Positions 23,569-35,858 of a stretch of DNA of 64,000 nucleotides are shown here, piece after piece. A program made the translations under genes and the position numbers. Source of the DNA: Tanypteryx hageni (Eukaryota > Arthropoda > Insecta > Odonata > Petaluridae); contig CM054115.1 of NCBI GenBank assembly GCA_028673005.1, forward strand, positions 193,882,370 through 193,946,369, in the 5' to 3' direction. The first letter of the stretch is position 1, and every line of letters begins with the position of its first letter. Under the pieces are notes generated by a model, which was not told the DNA's origin, did not search any database, and was given only the letters and a program-made list of their open reading frames with translations.

Positions 23569-24908
23569 TGGATGAGTGAATTCCATATGGATCAACTTGT
23601 TAGTTTTCCCACGCATTTGAACAATTTTCTTGATCTGATTTTCTCATATAAAGGAAAGTCGTCTTCTCTTTCGTGCCCAGAGACAAAAATGGCGCCCGAG
23701 TTACTTGTTACATCCGACCATGTTCCTATCTTATGCGAGGTAAAAGTGACTTCCATTACCCGGTCTAAAAATACTCATAAAATTATATTCAATTGGAAAA
23801 GATATTGCTAGGCTTAAAGAATTAATTTCCTACTGCCCCTGGACTCTTTTAGACGCGACTGCTTCATCTGCTGAGTGCTGTGATTTATTTTACGATTTAC
23901 TCGAGTGTTGCATTCAGCAATGTGTGCCTACACTTAAGGTGAACCACTCAAATATCCTCCATGGTATGATCTTGATCTCATCTCCCTGTTAAAGGCGAAA
24001 AGTAGAGTCCTTCGTAAATGAAAAAAAAAACTAAATTCCATTGCGATTACACAGAATTCTCATGTCATCGTAGGGCCTTCAAGAACTTACAGCTTGCTAA
24101 GTTTTCTTCTCATTTAACTAACATTGACTGCTTATTAAATGATAATCCCAAAAGGTTAGATACATAAGAAATAAGAGAGGTGGCAGGCGAATTCCTTCAT
24201 CTGTATATTTTGATAATCGCACTGCATGTGACCCTTTTAAAGTCGCCAACTTATTTTCTGATCATTTTTCTTCCGTATTTAAAAAACCTGTTAAACAGTC
24301 GTATTGTTTTGACTCTATTCTCTGTGATAACGATCCCCTCCCCTCCATTTCTCTCTCCTACTCACCATTTCTCTCTCTATTGACGATGTTCTGCCTGCTT
24401 TAAATAACCTAAAATCTGATACCTCCCTTGGAATCGATGTTATTCCTTCTTATGTAATTAAATCTGGTGCAGCTAAGCTATCTCACCCCTTACAGTGTCT
24501 ATTTAATAGAATTCTACTTTTTCAGTCTTATCCATCCAGATGGAAACAGGCCGCAGTAACTCCAATTCATAAGAGTGTTTGCAAATCTAATGTAAAAAAC
24601 TATTGACCCATTTCCCTCTTACCTCTACTTTCTAAGGTGTTCGAGAAACTCATTTTTACCAAACTAGTTGGTCATTTTCAGCCCTTTTTCTCGGAAAAGC
24701 AACACGGTTTTATACATAACCGCTCAACTATTTCTAATTTAGCCCCCCACGTTCATTACGTCGCCTCCTCTATCAATAAAGTAAGTCAGAGCGATGCTGT
24801 TTATTTTGATTTTGAAAAAGCCTTCGATAGCGTAGATCACGACCTGCTATTATGTAAACTTACACTGTCAAAATATTTAATTATGTTTTTTTTTATTCTT
24901 TGTAATTG
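23569..24908 (+). pseudogene. Jockey-like non-LTR retrotransposon relic
   Basis: Broken pol frame. The end of the endonuclease domain is at about 23572-23740 (LDLIFS followed by SDHVPI, the C-terminal SDH motif of APE-type endonucleases). Reverse-transcriptase blocks follow at about 24640-24870: KVFEKLIFTKL, QHGFIHNRST, then YFDFEKAFDSVDH, which is RT motif A with its catalytic Asp. Frameshifts and stops separate the blocks and the C-terminal RT half is missing, so the element is 3' truncated or deleted near 24880. Clade assignment to jockey rests on motif style only. Confidence 0.8.
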
Positions 24909-25128
24909 ACTTAACTGTGAACATTTTTTTTGTTAAATCTTCTTCATTATGCAAAAAATATTTAAAATAACTCTTTTAAACATCCCGCGAAAACGGAATC
25001 CTGGTTGGAGAGAGAGTAGTAAGGGGTACGTGACGTCATCGCATGCCACTCGTTTAAACGTGCGACCGTAGTGGAAGAACGCGGTTTTGATACTTCGTCC
25101 TGTTGCTTTTCCTGATATCGTAGCTAAA

Positions 25129-25401
25129 ATGGAGAATATGGAACTTAAGAAGAGTTATAAGTATTGTCTGGTACCTCACTGCTTAAATACAATGTTTAAA
25201 ACCCCGAGTAAATTGTTCTTTACGCTACCGAGCTCCTTGAGAAGAAATAAGAAGCGGAGAATATTGTGGTTGAAAGCCAAGAGGAGATACGCATCTGATA
25301 TATCGAAACGTACAACAGCATTTGTCTGCGAAGATCATTTTAATCTAAGTACTAGTTATATGTATATACGTAATTTTATTGCTTCGTATTTTAGTTTATG
25401 A
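25129..25401 (+). CDS. THAP-domain protein, 5' exon or truncated gene
   Basis: From the ATG at 25129 (AAAATGG context; the upstream in-frame start lacks such a context) the frame reads MENMELKKSYKYCLVPHC. It holds the C2CH THAP pattern: CLVPHC, a central W, then CEDHFN about 50 residues on. THAP domains bind DNA through this zinc site and occur in host factors and in transposases. The frame leaves the domain after HFNLS; GTACTAG or GTATAT there could be a splice donor, and the last ~15 residues look intronic. No continuation exon was identified. The inverted ends around it favour a transposon origin. Confidence 0.55.
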   Translation: MENMELKKSYKYCLVPHCLNTMFKTPSKLFFTLPSSLRRNKKRRILWLKAKRRYASDISKRTTAFVCEDHFNLSTSYMYIRNFIASYFSL

Positions 25402-26183
25402 CTTATGTCGGCATTACATTGACATGACGCATATATTTCTGGAGAGTGATGTTAAAAGGATAAATTATATTTTTATATTTCAAAGATTAGCATATATATT
25501 TTAACAAAACCTCCATAATGTAATATACCTATTCTAAATACGTAAGCTCAAACTTACGGAAATCGTTGGGCTATGGGTTTATTAAGCAAATAATTACTGT
25601 TGCAGTGCATATATTTAAGTACCAAGTTTTTAAGCAAATACTTTTACAAATGTTACATATTAAGTTAGTTCTGTAATTTAAATATTTTAATAAATTTCTT
25701 CACATAATATCCACGACAGCGTGGTATTTTGAAGGGCCATGTTTTGCTAAATAAGGGCAGTCATGACACTCCACAGATGTGACTAAATCTTCTTCTTCAT
25801 CTACAACTACACTCACTTCATAACCTCTTTATCTTATTCTGTGTTCAGAGAAAATCTTGCCTTTAACAATACAAATTTTCCTTCTCGCTTCAGTTTAACA
25901 AATCCAACAGCATTACTAACATAGCCTTTCCTCATTAACCTCAAAGGGAGAGAAAGGCCATAAAAGCAACGATGAAATTTGTGATATATACAAAAGGGAT
26001 ATGCAGTTCTTACAAACACTTCTACAGCTTTTCTTTTCAAAAGTATAGGTAATAACTAAGGCAGATGGACAATTAAAACAACAAGCTTCACCACATTTCC
26101 TATAGACATGACACACGAAAACTCAGTTTATTCACATTAATTTTGTATATTTGTCAATATTTGTCCTGATGATTCTGTAATGG

Positions 26184-26216
26184 CAGACGATGGTGATTAT
26201 TCACCGAAACCAGTCG
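26184..26216 (+). ncRNA. Degenerate hammerhead ribozyme core
   Basis: Reads CAGACGA (consensus CUGANGA with one change), a U, stem II GGUGA-UUAU-UCACC (five perfect pairs), GAAA (26206-26209), CCAG (one change from a palindromic CCGG stem III), then UC before G, a GUC cleavage site. The two differences make activity unlikely, but the order and spacing of parts is that of a minimal Penelope-type hammerhead. Confidence 0.5.
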
Positions 26217-27063
26217 TGTTTTAATTCATATATTTTGTGGAAATTAGCAAAAGTTTAATATAAATAAAAAATAATATCTAGTATTGTTCATGTTATTTTA
26301 TTGTGGCATTCCACGAAGTCTCAGCCTTATACTTATCTAACTATATTTTACTTACTAGATACTAGGACAGCATGGGGAACAATAGATAAATAAATATTCT
26401 ATAATATTAGTTAAAACTAGAGTTGTTTTATTCATTTAACATGGGAAAGCTGTTTTAAGACGTCAATCTATCTTTTACATATCTTTTACGTTTCAGTCGA
26501 AATAATAGCACTATTACAATAACTGAAAATAAAAGCGCTACATCGAATTTTTTAATCAATTAAATGTAATACAAACCTATCCACCTTCACTCTACGCATT
26601 TCAACATCTGAATATTGCTCCCTACGACTTCCAATGTACCGCAAAAACATGTACGAATCAACGTTGGGCAAATTATCAGATCTGGCTACACAAAACCCTT
26701 CATATGACATTTTGCAAAACAAAAAGCGAAATAAATACAGAAAGGTGCAGTACTCCTACCAATATTTCTTCTAAAATGGCGTATAGAGGAAAACAACAGA
26801 ATTATGTCTTTCAAGCTTCTACTTCTATATCGGCACAATGGCTTCTAGCACGGCTAGCATCGGCTAACATGCTTGTGGCATGTACTGACGTCACTAAACA
26901 CTCAACAAACTTCGGCTACCAATCGGATGTGATCGGGTTCGGCATTAACTCGTCCGTTTTAAATTGCTTTTTTATAAATATCTGTTAAAAATTTAACGAA
27001 AAAGCTTCAACTTGCCTATTACAATAGCCATACAATACAACTTCATAAAATTTTCGATAATTT

Positions 27064-27932
27064 CCGATATTTGACAGTCTCCCATTAGCACGAAGAAACT
27101 ACGTAAGCATTTTGTGTTTGCCTCCACATTCAACACACAAAATGCAACCACTCGATAAGACGTTAATCAGCCCTTTAAAGGCCTACTATAGTGAGGAGAT
27201 CAGAGCACATATTAGACGTACAGAGAAACCAGCTACTTGGTTCGACATTGCAGAACTTTTCGGGAGAGCCTATCTTAAAGTACAAACTGGTGCGATTGCT
27301 GTGAAGGGGTTTGAAGTTACAGATATCTATCCTCCCTACAGAAACGTCTTCGAGGAGAGCGATTTCATAGCGGCTGAGGCCCAATGCTAGATATCAGAAG
27401 ACAATGCACCATGTCCCGCTAATACATTTGTGAGCCATGAAGAAATTTCCCGCGTTCCTTCTATCGTGAGGAATAAAGGACCACAATGAGGACAGACGCC
27501 TGGAAAGGCTGCTGTGATAATTGCGTCAGCCTACAAAGCGTCGTTGGAAGAGAGACCAGCTTCCAAGACGTCTCAGCCAAAGAAAAGCAGAGGCAAAGGC
27601 ACCAGACCAGTCAAAAAATGTCTTTCCAATGGTTCTCAAGCATCTTGTAGCGGCTTGAAACCAAAATCTAAGAAAAAACACAAGAATATGAAGAAGAAAT
27701 ATCCGAATTGGGAATGAATGTGAGGAATGACGTAGTATCTTCGGAAGATTTTGACTTTGAGGATCCAATACCACCAAGGAGCGAAGATGCACAATGCTTG
27801 TTTTGCAACGAAAAGTTTTCGGAAGACGTAAAAGGTGAAAAGTGGGTGCAATGTGTTGCTTGTCAAGGGTGGTGCCATGAGGCATGCAGTGGGGCCAAGA
27901 AGGACATCTACGTTTGCGACTTTTGCAAGTAA
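27064..27932 (+). pseudogene. pogo/Tigger transposase relic with C-terminal PHD-like finger
   Basis: The frame from about 27112 gives [20 protein letters not shown], the end of the DDE domain of Tigger/pogo transposases (usual form H-LQPLD..F.P.K). After in-frame stops at 27388 and ~27487 it continues in a Lys-rich linker (27514-27717). A frameshift near 27710 leads into CLFCNEKFSEDVKGEKWVQC, with CVACQGWCHEAC and VCDFC, a PHD-type zinc finger found at the C-terminus of many insect Tigger-like proteins. The N-terminal HTH and first catalytic residues are absent. Dead copy. Confidence 0.85.
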
Positions 27933-29935
27933 ATAATTAATTGCAAATGCATGTAAGGGGTATTCCATATTAGGAACCTCTTTTTGTTCACATTCAAGAA
28001 GGTATTTTCTAATTTAGCATTGTCTTATTTTTTCTAGTGATTTTATTTTCTATTTTGAAAAATTGTATCGTTATGAGCAATAGATTTGAAGTATATTCAA
28101 GTATTCATAAGTATTTTAATTGAAATAAATAAATATATGTCACTCAAAAAGAAAATATTATTCCATAATTGGCTACTTTTCCCTATCACTCTTCCGCACC
28201 TCTCTCTCTCTCTTTCCTCTATTATCACTCCCCCTCACCCTCATCTCTCTCTCTCTCCCTCTATTATCACTCCCCCTCATCTCATTATCTCTCTATCGCT
28301 GTGACGTCTCTCATTGCCTCTCTCTTTCCTTTTTCCATTCATGGTTCATTTAAAGAGCACGCAAAACACTCGTGCAAACTCGCACGGCTGTTCTGTTTAC
28401 AGCAAAACGTGTGGGTTGGCGCGAGATGCCTTTGTTTTATCGCGTTCCTTTTATCTCACAGTCGCTTTACGAACCACTCGTCAACGTCTTCGCCTTATCT
28501 CTCGTCAACCTCATAATACGCGCTGTCCCATTATTCGAACGCCTTTCGCCTTCACTTCTCCCCGACGCCGCCGCCGACGCCCCATCGCTCGTCCTATTCC
28601 CGCTTTCTCCGTCTCCAATCGCTTGACCGCCTTTTGCCATTTGCCAGAATGCGATTCTTCTCGGATGGAAAATGATGTTTGCGAGTAAGATGTCGAATGA
28701 GTTTTACGCTCGAGACCGTTTTCCTATCAATGTTAGCAGTATCCTTTAAAATATCCTGGATATTCAAGCTCTCCCATTAAAGTGACTTGATGCTCCGCGT
28801 AAGGGGTTCTTAAACTTTTCCCTTGAACATTTCAGAGTATTCTTTCGTCTTTTTCAAACAAGGAAATAATTGCGCTGTAATTTACAAAAGTAGATATTTT
28901 TAATTTTTTTTAATTCCACTCTGAATGATGGCCGAAGATTTTGTTCGCCTTTATTTCGGGTGCAAGTTCATTTTCTGGAAATTTAGTTATTCAATTTATA
29001 GCGATTCGTTAGGCTGGCGAAAAAACGAAAACCAACATTTTTTCCATTAAAACTGATAAAAAGATTTATTATTTTCCTTTGTTTTTCCAAACGAGGATAC
29101 ATTTTGCATTTGAGAGGACTTGAGGAAAGATCAACGCGCTAGAGCAAATTTTTTAAAAATTTTGTCTTGCGACGACGAAAGAAAATACGACTAAAATTTA
29201 CAAACTCGATATAAAAGCATTGGACTAAAAAAAACCGTTTATCTAGCAAAAGCATTTCGTTCCTCTTCACTGTTGAGATATTTCAACTTGTTGCGAATTG
29301 AGTGTTTCCTTCCGAACCTTGCGACCCATTACTGAGTTGCGACCAGTAATTAAAGAAAACTATATTACGCTATGGATTTGTGCATTGCTTCTACTAACAC
29401 GTCACGAAACTACTCGTATTACTTAGGTTCAGTCATGTATTTTAGTTGACTGAAGGGAAAAAAACATTCTTCTCTCAATATCACAGTTATGTGATACGCT
29501 GACAACAATTGGCCCAATAACCAAAATTTCCATATAAATATTTTTTAATGGAAATTACAAAAAAGATACTCGCAGGTTAGATAAGTGTACAGTGAATCGC
29601 AAGTAGGCGCGTTTCGTGTGATGGAATATTTGAAACTAAACTATATAGTTTGAACGAACGCAGACCCCAAAAGATCAAAACACCACAGCCCGATTGCAGG
29701 GGTGAGCTGGAGGGGGTTCGGTGGGGCTCGCGCGAACCCTTTGTTAAACTTTATCGGACGTATGTACTATATATAGTAACGATATATAGTTTCGTCCATT
29801 TAGCCTTTTCTTTTCTCAAGGTGAATTCACTTTGGATTTGGATGCACATACATCAACAATTCATCGAAAGAACAATATCCCAAAAAACAATTCACAACAA
29901 TTAAAAATTGTTTTTCGCGTCTTTCGATAAATTTT
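27933..29935. other. Intergenic, with CT tract and CpG-richer segment
   Basis: CT-rich tract with two near-identical ATTATCACTCCCCCTCA segments at about 28220 and 28263. At 28370-28690 a CpG-rich stretch is open in all three + frames with no recognisable domain. The remainder is AT-rich. No gene call is made. Confidence 0.4.
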
Positions 29936-29940
29936 TCATT

Positions 29941-30040
29941 CGATGGATTGATATTCGGTGACTTATTCTTTCGATGAATTGTATTCGGTGAATTGTTTTC
30001 GATGAATTGTCTTTCGATGAATTGTCTTTGGTGTATTTTC
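29941..30040 (+). repeat. 14-15-bp tandem repeat (TTCGATGAATTGT)
   Basis: Copies of GATGAATTGT or GGTGAATTGT start at 29973, 29987, 30001, 30016 and 30030 (variant), with degenerate copies to the left. The complement AATTCATCGAAAGAACAA lies at about 29860. The minus-strand frame over it is a repeating peptide (RQFIE) produced by the repeat. Confidence 0.8.
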
Positions 30041-30429
30041 CGCAAACCTTGGGTGTCAACTTGCAGCACTGATCCACTGATCCACGAGTTCGAAGTAAGA
30101 GTCAATCACAAAGAGTGAACTTTTGAAGTTTAAAGTAGTATTTGAGATTTCAAGTGTATTGCAGCGCTAATAAGGGCCTTTTCTTAGTGGTTTACCTCTC
30201 CGAACTTCAGATTCCGAAAGTGAAGATTTATATTATCCCGTCCATCAACGCGGGTCTCTCGCAGTCATTTTAGTTAACTATCAGTACGTGAATTGGTGTT
30301 TTATTTACAGAAATTTAATAACAGATTTTTCCTCTTTATTTTACATGATATTGATTTTTAATTTTTTTTTTCTGTTAATGTATGCATGTGTTGTTTAGAG
30401 ACTTACGATCATACCTAACACAACGTTTG

Positions 30430-31299
30430 AAGGAATGGCAAAAAGAATATCCAATGCAAATTTCCTCATGATAGATCATTTAGAAGAGATATCCTTGTTA
30501 TCAAACGCTTTGCAATCACGGTCAACAACTTTACAAAAACCCGACAAACTTATAAGAGGCACAATAAGAGCTATGAAATCTCTTAAGAAAAATATTGGTT
30601 TCAGTTAATTAAATCTGATACTTATAAATGCATATCATTTCAAAGAAGTACATCGAAGATAACAAACTCTCTTCCTTGAGGTCAACTAATTCAAAGTGTA
30701 ATTGATAATTTGACAGCCAGACTTTTATCGACAAATCACTTTTTTTCAAACCAGATTACATTGAATGTGGGAACAATTCAAATAATCATAAGCAATACGA
30801 ATACCTTTTAGCATACTTTGATTTGTTGGAACCGATCTCTTGGATATTTGAGGAAATACTTTCTCCATGGCTAAAAGGGGAAAAGAAATTACAGCAGCTA
30901 AATAGGTTATTAAAATTTAAAATCTATATTAATGATTTAATGAATTTTGTGAAATAAAACCTTCAATAAAAACTGCATGTTTCTTGACCGCCTACTATTG
31001 CAAAAACTAAGAAAATCTCTAACAGAATTGCAAACAGCAGCGCAGAAGCTGAACGAGGTTTTAGTGTAATGAAGGTATAGCCACATGTGAAAGGAGTAAA
31101 TACAATTAGCCATATGTCCAATCTGATGATTATAAAAATATTGGGGAAATCTTTAACAGACTGGGATGCAGTGCAGTGCTACGCAAACATCGTCTTGCTG
31201 ATGATCCTAGAGTTTGACCCAAGGTTGTTGTACAACCAACAGGAAATCAAAAAGCGATATGGAACCTTCTTTAAATTGCAAATGTATGATGTAAATTGA
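30430..31299 (+). pseudogene. hAT transposase relic (ZNF862/KIAA1586-like type)
   Basis: Fragments in different frames, in the correct order: MIDHLEEISLLSNALQSR then QKPDKLIRGTIRAM (about 30470-30595), a central piece DLLEPISWIFEE (about 30820), and a C-terminal dimerisation block reading NSSAEAERGFSVMKV (about 31035), where SAEAERGFS is diagnostic for hAT C-termini. Stops and frameshifts throughout. Shorter than an intact transposase, so internally deleted. It is a different hAT lineage from the relic at 16690-19182. Confidence 0.8.
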
Positions 31300-33094
31300 G
31301 GCTATCCGTGTGAACACTAGACAAGCGACAACTGTTAAAAACGCCAGAAAACACATTTAAAGTTAACCGATTTTTAAATGAGTAAAATTTTTCATCTAAT
31401 AAATGCATCTTATTTAATTTTTCTATTATATTTTAGCTTATGATTTCTAGATTACAACGGTAAAAGGAAAAATACATCAGATGGATGATTTTAGTAAAAA
31501 ATGTATTGTTGTAGGAGTTTGCATGAAACAATATGCATCTGACAATGAGACGAAAAAGATTATCTTATAACGAATAACTTACAATTACACCAAATTGGAA
31601 TGTAACACATATAACAGAGGAGATAAAAGATTACAGATGTATATGAAGGCAATACGGTAAAATAATGCAGGATTCTAGATATTCCGATGACATTTGACAG
31701 CATTATACTTATACATTAACACTTTTTCTACAGAATGGATTTTCAAATTTGTTCACTAATTTTCAAAGGGAGAGTGCAGGCTGATCCACATAACTAATTT
31801 CACTCAAGTTGCGCGATGTAATGTTATTGTTTCAATATTCACTTTAAATGACTAAAAACTGTCATCCTACCTCTTCCTTCATACTTCGCCGAACCATGCC
31901 GAACTCGCACCACTATTTTCACTTTCGACAAACCTCCGATCATACTGCGCTAATCATTACTCTTCTAATTGTCAAACAAAATATTTGAAATCTTCAATAA
32001 AATAGGTTACATTTAAATCCATTTAAGCAAGAAATAATTAGTCATTCTAGTAGCGATCATTAGATTCTATCTATCTTTCAAGTCTGGTCTTCCTTTAATG
32101 ATCCCATTATTAGCTTCCTCCTTTCATGACGATCGTTCGCTCCCTATGATAACAGCATCGATTAAGTGGGGTGTTGCAAGATTGTTTACTCAATAAGCTC
32201 ATATCTAAGTATTGTACTAAAAATAGGAAAATTTGAACTTTGCAGTAGTACAATAAACTTATTTCCGGTAACTATGCCGCTTTTCTAGTTCTTGCACGAA
32301 TAGGCCCCATACAATTATTGAGATAAACACCCAAATGTTGTTGCTTATTTATTTATAATTTCAATAAATAATTGTAAATATAAATTGATAAATAAAACAT
32401 CGTATTTTTATGTAAGTTTATTTCTAATTCATTCCTTTACCGTTAAAATGTAACGAGCCAATTGTTAGCAGATTGCCATCATACCCCTGCATATAGCGAG
32501 CCCCTTGTTACCAGATTGGAAGCTCACCCCTGCCCGATTGTCTCTCTCTATCTACTAAAAATTTCTTCCTTCTCCTAAATTGGTGCTTCGATAAACGTAT
32601 TTAAATAATTTTAGCCGATCTTGTTCATATCGATTGCTGCTAAGATTTTCATGGACAACAATAAAAAACATGCAAGCAATTTTCTAAATTTAAAGTGAAT
32701 CACGACATTCTTTTTTTATTTTCTTGATAGCGGCTACTCCATTGATAAAAATGTATGAGGCAAAAATATTATGCTTAACTAGTTCTACACATTTTATTTG
32801 AAGACGTTTTTGGTATAACTAATATTTTACGAAATATCACGGAAAGTTCATTTCTTGTTTCTAGTGGAAGGAACTCCAGATTGGATTATGTGAACCATTT
32901 GTATTATTTTCTTACTGCCCTTGCCCAAAAGTCCTATATACCAAAGGCCATGAAAATCCGTTCCATAGAAGCCAAGAACCAACATGCGTACGGACGGACG
33001 GACGGACAGACCGGAGCTAGTAGGCGCTCAAGGTGGAAGCGAACCGCGCCTAAGAATTAAGCCACAGATGAGGACTTATGTTATGTCCTCATTA
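31300..33094. other. Intergenic; repeat fragments near the right end
   Basis: AT-rich, no gene recognised. At about 32880-32960 the sequence resembles the ~140-bp tandem repeat at 59520-59930 (CCATTTGTATTATTTTCTTAC, then AGTCCTATATACCAAA). A GGAC(GGAC)n run at 32990-33008 follows. Confidence 0.45.
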
Positions 33095-33362
33095 TGCCAA
33101 ATTTTAAAGTTATAGCACATCTAGAAGTGAAATAATATTATTCTAATTGTTTAAATTTTAAATATTTTTAACGGCCGCAATAACAATTTCATGGAGATTT
33201 TCAAATTTTTATTTGTGCACATGCACTATACTCTAAATAGTATTAAAATTTCAGCATCCTAGCTCGCCCCGTAGCGCCTAAACATATATCAATTTGTTTA
33301 AACAAATATGTAAATGTTTAGCTACTACGGGGCTAGCTATGAAGCTGAAATTTTTAAGTTAC
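33095..33362. repeat. Small palindromic fragment of ~146-bp-monomer family
   Basis: Monomer sequence (CAAATTTTAAAGTTATAGCAC, AACGGCCGCAAT, TTTCAGCATCCTAGCTCGCC) turns back on itself at about 33305, so that CCCCGTAGCGCCTAAACA is mirrored by TGTTTAGCTACTACGGGG. The fold-back point differs from that of the other copies. Confidence 0.7.
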
Positions 33363-33475
33363 AGTAGAAGCCCTCTTATCCGCCGCGGTTGGGAACGGCA
33401 GTTAGTCGGTTAATCGAAAAGGTCGGTTAAAGCAGAGAACCAATAGAAAAGTACATATACACAGTCTGAATTTTA

Positions 33476-33477
<2 letters not shown>

Positions 33478-33534
<57 letters not shown>
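33478..33534. repeat. (TA)n microsatellite
   Basis: About 28 TA dinucleotides at the 3' tail of the minus-strand LINE fragment that follows. Confidence 0.95.
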
Positions 33535-33536
<2 letters not shown>

Positions 33537-33850
33537 ATCATCATAGGTAGTCTGTCAGTAGACAGGTCCGTGATTATTCATGGTTAAACCTGGTTCTCCA
33601 TATACTCCTATTTTCCGCTGTCCTCTTCATATCTTTCCCTTTCAAATCATCTATCAGCTGAAACCTTTTCCTACCTCTTTCCCTTTTTCCATCTAGTTTT
33701 CCTTCTGACACGTCTTTAATCTTACTCTCTCTCCTCAGGTAATGTCCAACCCAGTTTGCCTTCCTCTTTCTAATAGTCTTTATAACCAACCATTCGCTTC
33801 ACTCCTACTCTTCGTAGCACTTCATCGTTTTTCCTCCTATCTGTCCATTT
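33535..33850 (-). pseudogene. LINE ORF2 C-terminal fragment
   Basis: The minus-strand frame at 33574-33789 reads IRKRKANWVGHYLRRE then KLDGKRERGRKRFQL and ends RTRFNHE. This matches the C-terminus of the + strand LINE at 37731-38150 almost residue for residue. The fragment ends in CTACCTATGATGATG next to the TA run, so it is a 5'-truncated insertion whose tail is a microsatellite. Confidence 0.8.
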
Positions 33851-33896
33851 TATCTTCAGCATTCTCATATATATCTATAAATCCTATATATATGTT

Positions 33897-35766
33897 ATAC
33901 TAGTAGAAGGTGCTTGCATTCTGCAAGCATTTCATCTCACCTTGAAAATATATTAATTTCTCAGAGAGATGTTTCATCATGAGAAATATTTCTTTAATTC
34001 AAAAGATTTCTCCTAGGGACCAAATTTCTTTTTTTCCTTATGGAACAATAATGGAGTAAAGCAATCGCTAATTTTTGCAATTTTATGAATATTATACGTT
34101 TTCCACATTTGGTTAATAATGCCACACATTTATGCCAAATTTTAAATTTGTAGCACATTTAGAAGTGAAATAACATTTATCTGATTGTTTAAATTTAAAT
34201 AATTTTTAACGGCCGCAATAAGAATTTCATAGATACAATGAAATGTTTATTCGTTTAAATAGACTAAACTTTAATTAAATTGAAAATTTTAACTCTCTAA
34301 CTCGCCCCGTAGTATCTAAACATTTACCTATTTGTTTAGATTTAAAGAATTTTTAACTGCCAAAAAAATTAAAATATCAAAATTTGTGTAATCCCTATTT
34401 CGTTTTTTTACGAATCCTGCCTCTAAAAAAATTTCAGCTCCGTAGCACATTCATATTTCATCATTACAAATATTTTTTTAATTCTAAATATTTCATCTCC
34501 GGAGCGATTTTCGTTTTTCCCTTATGTGAAAATAATAGATTAAAACAATCCCAAAACTTTGCAATTTTAAGAATTTTATACTTTTTCCATTATGGGGTAC
34601 TAATCCTACACATTTCTGCCAAATTTTAAAGTTGTAGTACTTCTAGAAGTGAAATAATATTTTTCCAATTGTTTAAATTTTAAACATTTTTAACGGCCGC
34701 CGCAATATGTTTCTGGAGAGATTCAAATGTTTATTTGTGCAAATGCACTACTCTGTACATAACTTGAAATGTTCAGCTTCCTAGCTCATCCAGTAATGTC
34801 TAAACAGTTATCTATTTGTTTAAACTTTAAGAATTTTTAACTGCCAAAAAAATTAAAATATCAAAACTGGTATAATCCCTATTTCATTTTTTTATAAATT
34901 TTACCTATAAAAATATTTCAGATCCGTAGCACATAAACCTTGAAAATTTGTTTAAACAATTGTGAATTGTTAGCGTCCGCATTGTTGCACTTTTTCAAGA
35001 TTTTCGTTTTTTCTAGTCGGTTTTGCACAAAATCCTACCTAAGAAAAAAATTTCGTATTTCCAGCTCATCTGAAAGTGCCTAAACATTTCCGAATGTGCA
35101 ACGGAACTGAAATTTTTGTTCAAAACCGACTAGATAAAACGAAAATCATGAAAAAGTTCAACAATGCGGCCGCTAAAAATTCTCAGTTGTTTAAAAAAAA
35201 TTTCAAGGATTATGTATTTCCGAATGTGCTACGAAACTTAAATTTTTTTTAGAGGCAGGATTCGTAAAAAAAACGAAATAGGGATATACAAATGTTGATA
35301 TTATAATTTGTTTGGCAATTAAAAATTCTTAAAATTTAAACAAATAGGTAATTATTTAGAGACTACGGGGCAAGCTGAAATTCGTAAGTTATTTAGAGCT
35401 TATTATAATTGAACGAATGATCATTTCAATATCCCAACGAAATTGTTATTGCGGCCACTAAAAAGTTTTAAGATTTTAACAATTAGATAAATGTTATTTC
35501 ACTTCTAAATGTGCTACAACTTTAAAATTTGGTAGAAATGTGTTGCACTATAAAGCCAATGTGGAAAATTATAGTATTCTTGAAATTTCAAATTTCAGTG
35601 ATTGTTTCACTCCATTATTACTCCATAACGAGACAACGAAAATCGGTGCAGAGGAGAAATCTTTTGAATTAAAAAAATATTTCCAATGTTGAAATATCTC
35701 TCTAAAAAATGAATCTTTTTTCAAGGTGACATGAAATGCTTGGAGAATGCAAGCACCTTCTACTAG

Positions 35767-35768
<2 letters not shown>
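33897..35768. mobile_element. Palindromic element of ~146-bp monomers, copy C
   Basis: Outer ends are CTAGTAGAAGGTGCTTGCAT on the left and the mirrored hairpin plus CTAG on the right (about 35764). The centre is near 35085, inside TTTCGTATTTCCAGCTCATC. The left arm is about 1.19 kb and the right about 0.68 kb. The left arm has a jump at about 34450, where a partial unit runs into the interior of a second. Both ends abut TA-rich sequence. Confidence 0.7.

Positions 35769-35816
<48 letters not shown>
35769..35816. repeat. (TA)n microsatellite
   Basis: About 23 TA dinucleotides following GTGTA, directly outside the CTAG end of the preceding element. Confidence 0.95.
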
Positions 35817-35817
<1 letters not shown>

Positions 35818-35858
35818 CAACTTACGGAAAAGGAAAGGTAAAATAGATATATGGATGT

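Larger units (their letters stand above)
24970..26990 (+). mobile_element. Probable THAP-containing DNA transposon remnant
   Basis: Ends look inverted. On the left, TGACGTCA (25031) is followed by TCGCATGCCACT. On the right, read in reverse from 26893, TGACGTCA is followed by GTACATGCCACA. A THAP-domain frame lies just inside the left end. The minus strand at 25834-26116 holds a frame with CIYHKFHRCFYGLSLPLR and Cys pairs that I do not recognise. A ribozyme-bearing fragment sits at 26184. The outer limits and superfamily are uncertain; P, ISL2EU and other THAP-bearing transposons are possible. Confidence 0.4.

Noticed and set aside
28169..28688. Overlapping 84-124-codon frames in three phases
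   Set aside because: No phase shows a recognisable domain, and CT-rich, CpG-rich sequence with few stops explains them.
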